Of a DNA stretch of 5,250 nucleotides, positions 1-5,250 are shown one piece after another; the stretch's first letter is position 1; each line of letters starts with the position of its first letter. Both the position numbers and the translations under genes were made by a program. The notes under the pieces are model-generated. The model was given only the letters and a program-made list of their open reading frames with translations, ran no database searches and was not told where the DNA came from. Location: contig CANHXF010000144.1 in assembly GCA_947464515.1 (NCBI GenBank), forward strand, positions 1-5,250, in the 5' to 3' direction. This DNA is from Flavobacteriales bacterium. GTDB lineage: Bacteria > Bacteroidota > Bacteroidia > NS11-12g > UBA955.

Positions 1-184
1 ATCCATCATGAATCGATGGGGTGAACTCATTTTTCAGACCAATAAACCCAATACCAATTGGAACGGCCATGTAAACAACGATGGACCCGAATGTCCGGCC
101 GGCACTTATTTCTACCAGCTAAATTATCAATTCCCCGCCCAAACAAAACATAGTGTTTCGGGAATGATTCAACTAATTCGTTGA
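1..184 (+). CDS. C-terminal end of a gliding-motility / type IX secretion (CHU_C-type) sorting-domain protein, 5' truncated
   Basis: An open frame enters from the left edge (first complete codon at base 2) and ends at TGA 182-184, giving 60 visible residues. They carry the hallmarks of the gliding-motility-associated C-terminal domain (CHU_C / TIGR04131-like). These are an NRWGELIF block near the start, a W-N-G turn, the PAGTYFYQL strand, and a terminal G-M-I-Q-L-I-R strand just before the stop. In Bacteroidota this domain sits at the extreme C-terminus of large secreted or surface proteins and directs export through the type IX secretion system (type B sorting signal). The functional part of the protein lies outside the window, so its role (adhesin, enzyme, gliding protein) cannot be told. 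The stop directly after the LIR strand is where the domain normally ends, so the C-terminus looks intact. No clear intrinsic terminator follows. Confidence 0.85.
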   Translation, partial: SIMNRWGELIFQTNKPNTNWNGHVNNDGPECPAGTYFYQLNYQFPAQTKHSVSGMIQLIR

Positions 185-295
185 TCCAATTTTTTCAAAA
201 ATCGAAGGCCCAATATTTCCGCTTCTTCACCCTTTTTGTGGATTTCTTTTGTCGTGTAAGCGTATAAAAATCGACTCCAATTCGACGTATCTTGA

Positions 296-2020
296 ATGGC
301 TATGTCTGACAATTTTCTTAACAATCCAACCCAAACCCAATCGGAGAGCCAAAACAAGCTCCTTGAAACACTAGAATCCATTTGCGACCTTATTCTCGCA
401 ACACCAATCAAAAATCTAGCGCTTCCCCAACTATCGCCCCTCATCGAATTTAGCAAACAAATCAACCTCAATGTACTGGAAACCGCCATCCTAGCACTGG
501 TTAACTCGGCCGATCCAGACTATGATGAAGTGACCGAGAAATTCCTCATCAAAACCCTTCGCCATTTCATCAACAACAAAAGAAGCCCCATCCAACAAGC
601 CATTCACAACCTCGTAGAAAGCAAAATCCTTATGAGGGAAAGAGATAGCAGCAACGACATATACGTCCATCCGCGGTTTAAAAAAGCACTGAGCTCCGGC
701 GACCTAAATACCCTCCAAGCACTGCAGCCCAAAGGCATCGTCCCGTTCCTGAGAAACTTCATGGATCATGTGATTTCTACCCGACATTATCATCCCTTTG
801 GCATGATGACATCCCCCTTTGAATCCGATCCGATGGCGCTGCTTAACATCCAACAAAATGAAAACCTCGCCTGTGTTAAATACCTCAAACAACACATCGA
901 AACTGTAGCCTGTTCTGATATCGCAATATTGCTTTATTTAGCTACGTTATCGAAAAGAGTTGTCGTGGATGAATCCATCAGCCTAAACGACTTCTTTCAT
1001 CTCCTCGAACGTCCGCACTGGGAAGTCAAAGCCTTTAAAAAAGCCCAAATTCTCAATGAAAATTGGCATCCATTCCAAATGGGTTATTTCGAAATTGTGG
1101 GGAAAGACCTCCTCGACGATGACATTGAAATTGCCGTAACCGAAGAAGGCATACAAGCGCTTTTACCCGAGTTGAGTCCCGACATACTTGAGAGCCTCTT
1201 GGAAGCCAAACAAATCACAGTTCCGCATCGCGCGCCGGAGAAAATCGCACCCATCAAATTGCTGTTCGATCAGCCCACGCAACTGCAGCTCAAGCCTATA
1301 CAACGCATGCTTCAGCCACAAATCCGCGCCAAAATCAACGAAACGTTTCACACCCAAAACAAAGGCATTTCCATCCTCCTTTACGGATACCCCGGCACAG
1401 GAAAAACCGAATTCTGCTTGCAACTCGCCAAATCACACAACCTACCCATCATGGAGGTCAACGTGGCCCAAATCCAAAACAAATGGGTTGGCGAATCAGA
1501 AAAAAACGCCCGCAACGTCTTCAAACAATATCGCAAACTGCGCAAACAATCGCAAAGAGAATGCATCCTGCTTTTCAATGAGGCCGATGCGCTATTCAGC
1601 AAACGCGTAGATGTGAGCACCAGCGTAGATTCCATGAACAACGCCCTCAAAAATATCTTTTTGGAAGAAATGGAAAATATGGAAGGGATCATTCTAGCCA
1701 CAACCAACCTCACCGGCAACCTCGATGCAGCCTTCGAACGTCGCTTCCTCTATAAAGTGGGCTTTGCAAAACCCGACACCCAAACTTGCGCCCTCGTCTG
1801 GAAGAATTATTTCCACCGCATCCCCATGGAACAAGCTACGCAACTGGCCAAACGATTCGATTTTTCACCCGGGGAAATTTGTAATGTGAGACGCAAATAC
1901 GATATCGAAAAAATCCTTGGTAACACCCAAAAACAATTCGACCTCATCAGCGAAATCAGCGAAAACGAAAAGATCATCGACCAGCCCTTACGCACCAAAA
2001 AAGCCATGGGATTTGGTTAA
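296..2020 (+). CDS. AAA-class ATPase (SpoVK/COG0464-like) with long uncharacterised N-terminal region
   Basis: The protein has 574 residues. The C-terminal third is a single AAA+ module. It has Walker A G-Y-P-G-T-G-K-T (364-371), a KWVGESEKN segment (396-404) that aligns with the pore-loop/ESEKN region of classical AAA proteins, and a Walker B ILLFNEAD (424-431). Sensor 1 is TTN (469-471), an arginine-finger pair sits in FERRF (481-482 in context), and a SPGEICNVRRKY sensor-2-like helix lies at about 524-535. The Walker B Asp is Asn428, while the catalytic Glu429 is kept. I recall related Bacteroidota proteins with the same NEAD form, so it is probably a family trait. Residues 1-345 match nothing I recognise; 80-130 is helical with charged residues and might be a winged-helix-like fold (inference only). 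No signal peptide or membrane segment is seen, so it is probably a cytoplasmic remodelling or chaperone-type ATPase with unknown client. Start: ATG 296, with a second ATG two codons on (302) equally possible. It seems to be a single gene, with 76 bases to the next start. Leucine codons are mostly CTN, unlike the MFS gene downstream. Confidence 0.85.
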   Translation: MAMSDNFLNNPTQTQSESQNKLLETLESICDLILATPIKNLALPQLSPLIEFSKQINLNVLETAILALVNSADPDYDEVTEKFLIKTLRHFINNKRSPIQQAIHNLVESKILMRERDSSNDIYVHPRFKKALSSGDLNTLQALQPKGIVPFLRNFMDHVISTRHYHPFGMMTSPFESDPMALLNIQQNENLACVKYLKQHIETVACSDIAILLYLATLSKRVVVDESISLNDFFHLLERPHWEVKAFKKAQILNENWHPFQMGYFEIVGKDLLDDDIEIAVTEEGIQALLPELSPDILESLLEAKQITVPHRAPEKIAPIKLLFDQPTQLQLKPIQRMLQPQIRAKINETFHTQNKGISILLYGYPGTGKTEFCLQLAKSHNLPIMEVNVAQIQNKWVGESEKNARNVFKQYRKLRKQSQRECILLFNEADALFSKRVDVSTSVDSMNNALKNIFLEEMENMEGIILATTNLTGNLDAAFERRFLYKVGFAKPDTQTCALVWKNYFHRIPMEQATQLAKRFDFSPGEICNVRRKYDIEKILGNTQKQFDLISEISENEKIIDQPLRTKKAMGFG

Positions 2021-2049
2021 TTGCGAAATTATTGGCAACATTAATTTCA

Positions 2050-2079
2050 TTTGAAAATCATTTTTTTGCGATAAATTGC
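2050..2079 (+). promoter_or_regulatory. Candidate Bacteroidota-type promoter for the YwaF/TMEM164-like gene
   Basis: A TTTG (2050-2053) is followed after 18 bases by TAAATTGC (2072-2079). This resembles the -33 TTTG / -7 TAnnTTTG architecture of the Bacteroidota primary sigma factor, though the -7 box is imperfect. If used, transcription would begin around 2086, about 11 bases before ATG 2097. That would exclude the upstream TTG (2076) as a start because it lies inside the -7 box. The tract is AT-rich and other alignments are possible. Confidence 0.3.
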
Positions 2080-2096
2080 GGGCCAACGACTTGTCA

Positions 2097-2852
2097 ATGA
2101 ATCCTTATCTATACCCTAACAATTCCTTTTGTGCCGGTTCAACTGAGCACATTATCGCCGTTGGACTGCTCGTCATAATAGCCATACTCACAACGCGTTG
2201 GGCCCTGAAATCACCGCTGCCTTTGCAAACCAAAATCACCCGTGGTTTTGCTTGGGCCTTGGTGGGAAATGTATTGATTTGGCAATTCGTAAAAGCGTAT
2301 GTCAGCTACCTCCCCCTAACCGACCCCCATTACGTAAAATACAACTGGGGCGACGACCTGCCGCTAAACCCCTGCAATTGGCTCGCCTTCGCCGCCTTGG
2401 CCTACAGTTACAAACCCAAAGCCTGGGTGTGGTATATGATGTATTTCTTTGTCTGGGTCTTCACCTTCAACGCCGTCATTACGCCCGCCCTTTTCGAAGG
2501 ATTCCCCCATTACAATTTCTGTAAATTCTGGGTTGCCCATACCGGATTGGTGATGTTTGTAATCCACCTGCTGCGCATCGGAGCGCCCGAAATCAAAGCG
2601 AGAAACGTGTTTCAAGCCTACGGCTATCTTCAGATTTTTACTATCGTCTGCATCGGCGTAAACTATCTAGTAGGTCCGCAAGCCAACTACTTTTTCCTCA
2701 GCCACAAACCCCTCACCGCCTCCATTTTAGACATTTTGATGCCTTGGCCTTGGTATATCATTCAAGGCGATATCATTGCACTCGGCCTCTTCTTCCTCGC
2801 ATGGGCACCGTATGCTATCACCCGCAAACTGAAAGCCCGTAAATCTAAGTAA
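2097..2852 (+). CDS. YwaF / TMEM164-like (TIGR02206-type) integral membrane protein
   Basis: From ATG 2097 the product has 251 residues and about six to seven hydrophobic segments (roughly 18-33, 50-66, 94-105, 110-132, 145-160, 176-192, 221-240). Family landmarks are the STEH start (His18), D-D-L-P-L-N-P-C (86-93, Cys93) before the third segment, and FWVAH (144-148, His148). Further on are a P-Q-A-N-Y-F-F-L block (194-201) and the S-I-L-D ... PWPWY motif (209-220). The spacing and length fit TIGR02206/YwaF proteins well. The bacterial members have no firm function. The human relative TMEM164 is reported to be a cysteine-dependent phospholipid acyltransferase, so Cys93 and the histidines could be catalytic here (inference). 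The basic tail (RKLKARKSK) suggests a cytoplasmic C-terminus. A TTG at 2076 would add seven residues, MRANDLS; I prefer ATG because the family begins shortly before the HII segment and a promoter candidate overlaps the TTG. Neighbours give no pathway clue. Confidence 0.8.
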   Translation: MNPYLYPNNSFCAGSTEHIIAVGLLVIIAILTTRWALKSPLPLQTKITRGFAWALVGNVLIWQFVKAYVSYLPLTDPHYVKYNWGDDLPLNPCNWLAFAALAYSYKPKAWVWYMMYFFVWVFTFNAVITPALFEGFPHYNFCKFWVAHTGLVMFVIHLLRIGAPEIKARNVFQAYGYLQIFTIVCIGVNYLVGPQANYFFLSHKPLTASILDILMPWPWYIIQGDIIALGLFFLAWAPYAITRKLKARKSK

Positions 2853-2900
2853 CAAATCGAGTTCCCATTCCGCGATTCGATCCCAGAACGCAGGATTAAT

Positions 2901-2985
2901 TATTGTCGATTTTACAATATTCACCAAGAAAATCCTTGCAAATACTGCATTTGCGCCAAAATAATTCTCTAAGTAGTTGGATTTG
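2901..2985 (+). promoter_or_regulatory. Candidate control region of the MFS permease gene (inverted repeat plus weak promoter)
   Basis: The 171-base gap before the permease holds no gene. It contains a 6-bp inverted repeat TATTGT-N7-ACAATA (2901-2919), small but of operator-like size. It also holds a TTTG at 2950-2953, followed after 24 bases by TGGATTTG (2978-2985), a near match to TAnnTTTG with a rather long spacer. If this is the promoter, transcription begins near 2992, which favours ATG 3024 over ATG 2994. Each element is weak on its own. Confidence 0.2.
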
Positions 2986-3023
2986 AGCGGGGAATGTTGT
3001 TTTTTGCAAGCCATCCTAAAACC

Positions 3024-4451
3024 ATGAATCAACACAACCATACCCGCGCATTTGCCACCTTGGTGAGCGTTTTCTTTTTCTGGGGCTTTGTAGCGGCCAG
3101 CAACGACATCCTCATCCCTGTTTTCAAAGACAAATTGCATTTGGAGCAATGGCAAAGCCAGATGATTTCCTTCGTGTTTTATGTCGCCTACACCCTTGGA
3201 TCTCTCGGTTACATGTTGATTTCCTATTTGATGAAAAAAGACCTGTTGGGTAGCATCGGCTATGGAAAAGGCATCGCTTTGGGCTTGGTAATCAGCGCCA
3301 TCGGAAGTTTGATGTTCATCCCCGCCGCCGATACCGCCTCTTTTCCCATGCTTTTGAGCGGATTGATTGTGGTTGGACTTGGCTTTTCCTTACAACAAAC
3401 AGCAGCAAACCCCTTGGCCATTGCTTTGGGAAGTCGCGACACCGGTTCACAGCGATTGAGTATGGCTGGCGGCGTCAATAATTTCGGTACCACCATCGGC
3501 CCGCTTTTGGTCACCTTTGCGATTTTTGGTGCGATGGGTTCTGAATCCGGCGCCGAATTGGATGTTTCTGCCGTAAAAATCCCCTACCTCGTTTTGGGTG
3601 CCTTGTTCTTGATTTTCGCGATCGTGTTTTATCGTTTAAAAGTGGACGTTGAAGCACCAGGCGAAAGCGCGGCAGACGAAATCAACGACGGTAAAAGTGT
3701 CCTTAGCTACAAACAAGTTTGGATGGGTATGATCGCCATTTTCTTGTATGTGGGCGTGGAAGTGAGCACCGCCGGAAACCTCAGCGAATACCTAAAAACC
3801 AACCTCAACATTGCCACCCGCGACGCTGCGCCATTCATTTCGTTGTTTTGGGCCAGTTTGATGATCGGTCGATGGACCAGCTCTGCCGGTTCTTTCAATG
3901 TGAGCGATACGATGAAAAAAGTCCTTCGCTTTTTATTGCCTTTGGCCGCTTTTGGCGTGTACTTGGCGGTGAACACAAAAGCCGGTTACGATGTATCAAA
4001 ATTCTATCCTTACATCGGGATGATAGCCATCTTAGTGATCGTGGATTATTTAAGCAAAGGGAACCCAGCCCGACAGTTACTCATTTACAGCCTCTGTGGC
4101 ATCACCGCCCTGGTTGTTGGCATATTTAGTGGTGGAATGACCGCCGCAATGGCATTCGTAAGCGTAGGCCTATTCTGCTCCACTCTCTGGCCCTGTATCT
4201 TCACATTAGCCATCACCGGACTCGGCAGCAAGATGTCGAAAGGCTCCAACTTCCTCATCATGATGATCATGGGTGGCGGATTCGTAAGCGTCCTTCAAGG
4301 GAAATTATCATCGCCCGAATTGCTAGGTATTTTGAACAGCTATTGGGTTGGTGTTGTGTGCTTTGCCTACTTGGCATTCTACGCAATTACCATGACAAAT
4401 CACTTCAAAAAACAGGGAATTGAAATCGGTCCAGCGGCGGGCGGACATTAA
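3024..4451 (+). CDS. MFS sugar permease of the FucP/GluP (fucose-galactose-glucose:H+ symporter, FHS) family
   Basis: From ATG 3024 the protein has 475 residues and twelve predicted membrane helices in two halves, joined by a charged cytoplasmic loop at about 204-230. FHS landmarks are FFFWGF ... NDILIP in helix 1 (17-32, Asp28), G-Y-G-K-G-I after helix 2 (79-84) and F-I-P-A-A (98-102). Also present are L-Q-Q-T-A-A-N-P (123-130), N-N-F-G-T-T-I-G-P (152-160) and FLYVGVEVSTAGNL (240-253) opening the second half. The likely role is inner-membrane, proton-coupled uptake of a monosaccharide; the substrate cannot be read from the sequence. Asp28 aligns with E. coli FucP Asp46, while FucP Glu135 is Gln125 here, as in many GluP-like members. 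It is longer than the usual 410-440 residues, partly from a segment around 170-185. An upstream in-frame ATG (2994) would add ten residues before a normally short N-terminus. No sugar-catabolic gene adjoins it. Leucine is mostly TTG in the first two thirds and shifts to CTN/C-ending codons near the end. Confidence 0.88.
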   Translation: MNQHNHTRAFATLVSVFFFWGFVAASNDILIPVFKDKLHLEQWQSQMISFVFYVAYTLGSLGYMLISYLMKKDLLGSIGYGKGIALGLVISAIGSLMFIPAADTASFPMLLSGLIVVGLGFSLQQTAANPLAIALGSRDTGSQRLSMAGGVNNFGTTIGPLLVTFAIFGAMGSESGAELDVSAVKIPYLVLGALFLIFAIVFYRLKVDVEAPGESAADEINDGKSVLSYKQVWMGMIAIFLYVGVEVSTAGNLSEYLKTNLNIATRDAAPFISLFWASLMIGRWTSSAGSFNVSDTMKKVLRFLLPLAAFGVYLAVNTKAGYDVSKFYPYIGMIAILVIVDYLSKGNPARQLLIYSLCGITALVVGIFSGGMTAAMAFVSVGLFCSTLWPCIFTLAITGLGSKMSKGSNFLIMMIMGGGFVSVLQGKLSSPELLGILNSYWVGVVCFAYLAFYAITMTNHFKKQGIEIGPAAGGH

Positions 4452-4463
4452 ATTTCGATTCTC

Positions 4464-4495
4464 TTTGGGGAAATCCTGAATTTTTCTTATTTTTG
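4464..4495 (+). promoter_or_regulatory. Consensus Bacteroidota promoter of tRNA-Phe
   Basis: TTTG (4464-4467), a 20-base spacer, then TATTTTTG (4488-4495) match the -33 TTTG / -7 TAnnTTTG primary-sigma consensus of Bacteroidota exactly. Transcription is expected to begin near 4501, leaving a 5' leader of about 42 bases to be trimmed by RNase P before the tRNA. It starts only 12 bases after the permease stop codon, so the tRNA is an independent transcription unit. Confidence 0.8.
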
Positions 4496-4542
4496 CAGCC
4501 CGTTAGGCAGAAAACTCTTCGGATTTTGAAGCCCTACATGTT

Positions 4543-4615
4543 GGTATCGTAGCTCAGTTGGTAGAGCAAAGGACTGAAAATCCTTGTGTCGACGGTTCGA
4601 TTCCGCCCGATACCA
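4543..4615 (+). tRNA. tRNA-Phe (anticodon GAA)
   Basis: A complete 73-base cloverleaf. The acceptor stem GGTATCG / CGATACC (4543-4549 with 4608-4614) has seven perfect pairs. The D-stem is GCTC/GAGC (4552-4555 with 4564-4567), and the anticodon stem is AAGGA/TCCTT (4569-4573 with 4581-4585). The loop CTGAAAA puts anticodon GAA at 4576-4578, decoding UUC/UUU. The T-loop is TTCGATT (4596-4602) and the discriminator base is A4615. The 3' CCA is not encoded (the next bases are CAA), so it must be added by nucleotidyltransferase. The T-stem GACGG/CCGCC (4591-4595 with 4603-4607) contains one A-C mismatch at standard positions 50-64, which is unusual but does not disturb the rest of the fold. The gene has its own promoter upstream and an intrinsic terminator 14 bases downstream. 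Confidence 0.97.
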
Positions 4616-4628
4616 CAACCAAAAAATC

Positions 4629-4665
4629 AAAACCCTTGTAGATATTGAATCTGCAAGGGTTTTTT
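4629..4665 (+). terminator. Intrinsic terminator of the tRNA-Phe unit
   Basis: A 14-15 bp stem (5' arm 4629-4643, 3' arm 4649-4663) with one T-G wobble and a five-base ATTGA loop encloses the strong CCCTTG/CAAGGG core and runs into six T residues (4660-4665). This is a textbook rho-independent terminator. The A-rich stretch on its 5' side (4619-4632) gives the opposite strand a T-rich tail too, so it may act in both directions. It separates the tRNA from the ATPase gene that follows. Confidence 0.93.
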
Positions 4666-4668
4666 CAT

Positions 4669-4704
4669 TTCCTAAAACTTTGAGTTTTTGAGAAGTTTTA
4701 GGAA
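4669..4704. repeat. 12-bp perfect inverted repeat around the -33 region of the next promoter
   Basis: TTCCTAAAACTT (4669-4680) and its exact reverse complement AAGTTTTAGGAA (4693-4704) flank a 12-base spacer. No T-run follows, so it is not an intrinsic terminator. The -33 TTTG of the candidate promoter for the downstream ATPase (4687-4690) lies in the spacer, which would suit a dimeric repressor operator. A shorter competing hairpin, AAAACT-TTG-AGTTTT (4674-4688), shares the left arm. The symmetry is direct observation; the operator role is inference. Confidence 0.75.
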
Positions 4705-4719
4705 TTTGAAGTATATTCG
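4687..4719 (+). promoter_or_regulatory. Candidate promoter of the DUF4143-type ATPase gene
   Basis: TTTG (4687-4690), 21 bases, then TATATTCG (4712-4719) match the Bacteroidota TTTG / TAnnTTTG pattern with one mismatch in the -7 box. The predicted transcription start falls at about 4725, essentially on the ATG at 4724. The mRNA would therefore be leaderless or nearly so, unless translation begins elsewhere or another start site is used. Confidence 0.5.
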
Positions 4720-4723
4720 TTCT

Positions 4724-5250
4724 ATGCAAACGGTTCTGAGAAGCCAATATCTCGATGTACTCAAAGTGCTCAAGGATAAGAATTTAATTAAAGTTGCTAC
4801 CGGTGTTCGACGCTGTGGCAAGTCAACATTAATGTCGCAATTCCAAGATGTATTGCGTGCCGAGAATGAAGCCGTTTCTATCATCGCCATCAATATTGAC
4901 ATGCCAGACTTCCGATTTTTGGCAGAAAAAAGTTGGAAAGACGTCTACGACTTTATCGTTGAGCACCTAAAAAACAATGTCACCAACTACGTTTTTATTG
5001 ATGAGGTCCAGAACGTCAAAGAATTCGAAAAATTATTGGAGGGCCTTTATGTTCACCCGAACATAGATTTATACGTTACGGGCTCCAATGCTTTCCTATT
5101 ATCCAGTGAATTGGCCACATTGCTAACCGGCAGAGCTTATGAAATCCATGTCCTACCATTTTCATTCGCTGAATTCATCAGCTTCACAGGCAAATCCAAC
5201 AACTTAGATAGGGCTTTTGCAGAGTATATCGGAACTGGTGGTTTCCCGGA
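4724..5250 (+). CDS. ATP-binding protein of the AAA_14 / DUF4143 family, 3' truncated
   Basis: The frame is open from ATG 4724 to the right edge, giving 175 complete codons; full-length relatives usually have about 370-450 residues, so the DUF4143 half is outside. Family features are Walker A G-V-R-R-C-G-K-S-T (27-35), where GxRRxGKS is the typical form. Walker B YVFIDEVQ follows at 89-96, a sensor-like TGSNA at 119-123, and LLTGR (133-137) leading into LPFSFAEF (144-151). The last visible residues, GTGGFP, correspond to the conserved GGFP segment that introduces the C-terminal part. These are cytoplasmic ATPases widespread in bacteria and archaea, often in many copies per genome, with no established function. 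ATG 4724 lies 26 codons before Walker A, as usual for the family. An in-frame TAA at 4673-4675 bounds the upstream side, leaving only TTG alternatives (4688, 4706). The gene starts 59 bases after the tRNA terminator, behind an inverted repeat and its own promoter candidate. Confidence 0.9.
   Translation, partial: MQTVLRSQYLDVLKVLKDKNLIKVATGVRRCGKSTLMSQFQDVLRAENEAVSIIAINIDMPDFRFLAEKSWKDVYDFIVEHLKNNVTNYVFIDEVQNVKEFEKLLEGLYVHPNIDLYVTGSNAFLLSSELATLLTGRAYEIHVLPFSFAEFISFTGKSNNLDRAFAEYIGTGGFP

Noticed and set aside
271..286. TCGAC repeated at an 11-base interval just before the AAA ATPase start
   Set aside because: Five-base repeats at this spacing are expected by chance, and no promoter match accompanies them.
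1188..1610. Plus-strand open frame of 140 codons in a second frame within the AAA ATPase
   Set aside because: Its composition (Ser, Pro, Asn, Lys rich) is what a frame-shifted read of the C/A-rich ATPase gene gives, and the ATPase frame carries all the motifs.
2025..2048. GAAATTA ... TAATTTC inverted repeat after the AAA ATPase gene as a terminator
   Set aside because: The 7-bp stem is almost all A-T, and the T-run starts well after the stem (2061), so it is too weak to call.
296..2852. AAA ATPase plus membrane protein as a two-gene defence system
   Set aside because: The two genes have separate promoter candidates and a 76-base gap, and the membrane protein belongs to a widespread housekeeping-like family. 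No nuclease, sensor or toxin domain is visible.
2727..3155. Minus-strand open frame of 142 codons spanning the gap between the YwaF-like gene and the permease
   Set aside because: It overlaps two well-supported genes on the other strand, has no recognisable domain and mixes composition from both; it is a by-product of low stop density.
4616..4723. Second tRNA, CRISPR repeat or small RNA downstream of tRNA-Phe
   Set aside because: The two palindromes are unrelated in sequence; one is an intrinsic terminator and the other has promoter-like context. No repeated units or second cloverleaf are present.
4487..4902. Two minus-strand open frames covering tRNA-Phe, its terminator and the start of the DUF4143-type ATPase
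   Set aside because: They run antisense through a tRNA, a terminator and a coding region with clear motifs, and show no family features.

Overview
The window looks like chromosomal DNA of a member of the Bacteroidota. Three independent signs support this. The first is a gliding-motility-associated / type IX secretion C-terminal domain at the left edge. The second is a set of TTTG ... TAnnTTTG promoters, the form used by the Bacteroidota primary sigma factor; the one before the tRNA is an exact match. The third is that the start codons lack Shine-Dalgarno sequences. Genus-level placement is not possible from this sequence alone. All supported genes lie on the + strand, and no intergenic gap exceeds about 175 bases.

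Layout, left to right. Bases 1-184 hold the last 60 codons of a secreted protein with a CHU_C-type sorting domain. Bases 296-2020 encode a 574-residue AAA-class ATPase with a long, unrecognised N-terminal half and an Asn in place of the Walker B Asp. Bases 2097-2852 encode a 251-residue polytopic membrane protein of the YwaF/TMEM164 (TIGR02206-like) family. Bases 3024-4451 encode a 475-residue MFS sugar permease of the FucP/GluP (FHS) type. Bases 4543-4615 are tRNA-Phe(GAA), with its own consensus promoter (4464-4495) and a strong intrinsic terminator (4629-4665). A 12-bp perfect inverted repeat (4669-4704) follows, with a promoter -33 box inside its loop. Bases 4724-5250 hold the start of an AAA_14/DUF4143-type ATPase that runs off the right edge.

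The genes do not form an obvious pathway. Spacing and the separate promoter candidates suggest mostly single-gene transcription units rather than one operon. No IS element, CRISPR array, phage gene or convincing defence operon is visible. The points most worth a second look are the orphan AAA ATPase with its unusual Walker B and unexplained N-terminus, the inverted repeat that brackets the promoter of the DUF4143-type ATPase (possibly a leaderless, autoregulated gene), the bacterial TMEM164-like protein with conserved Cys/His residues, and an A-C mismatch in the T-stem of tRNA-Phe.
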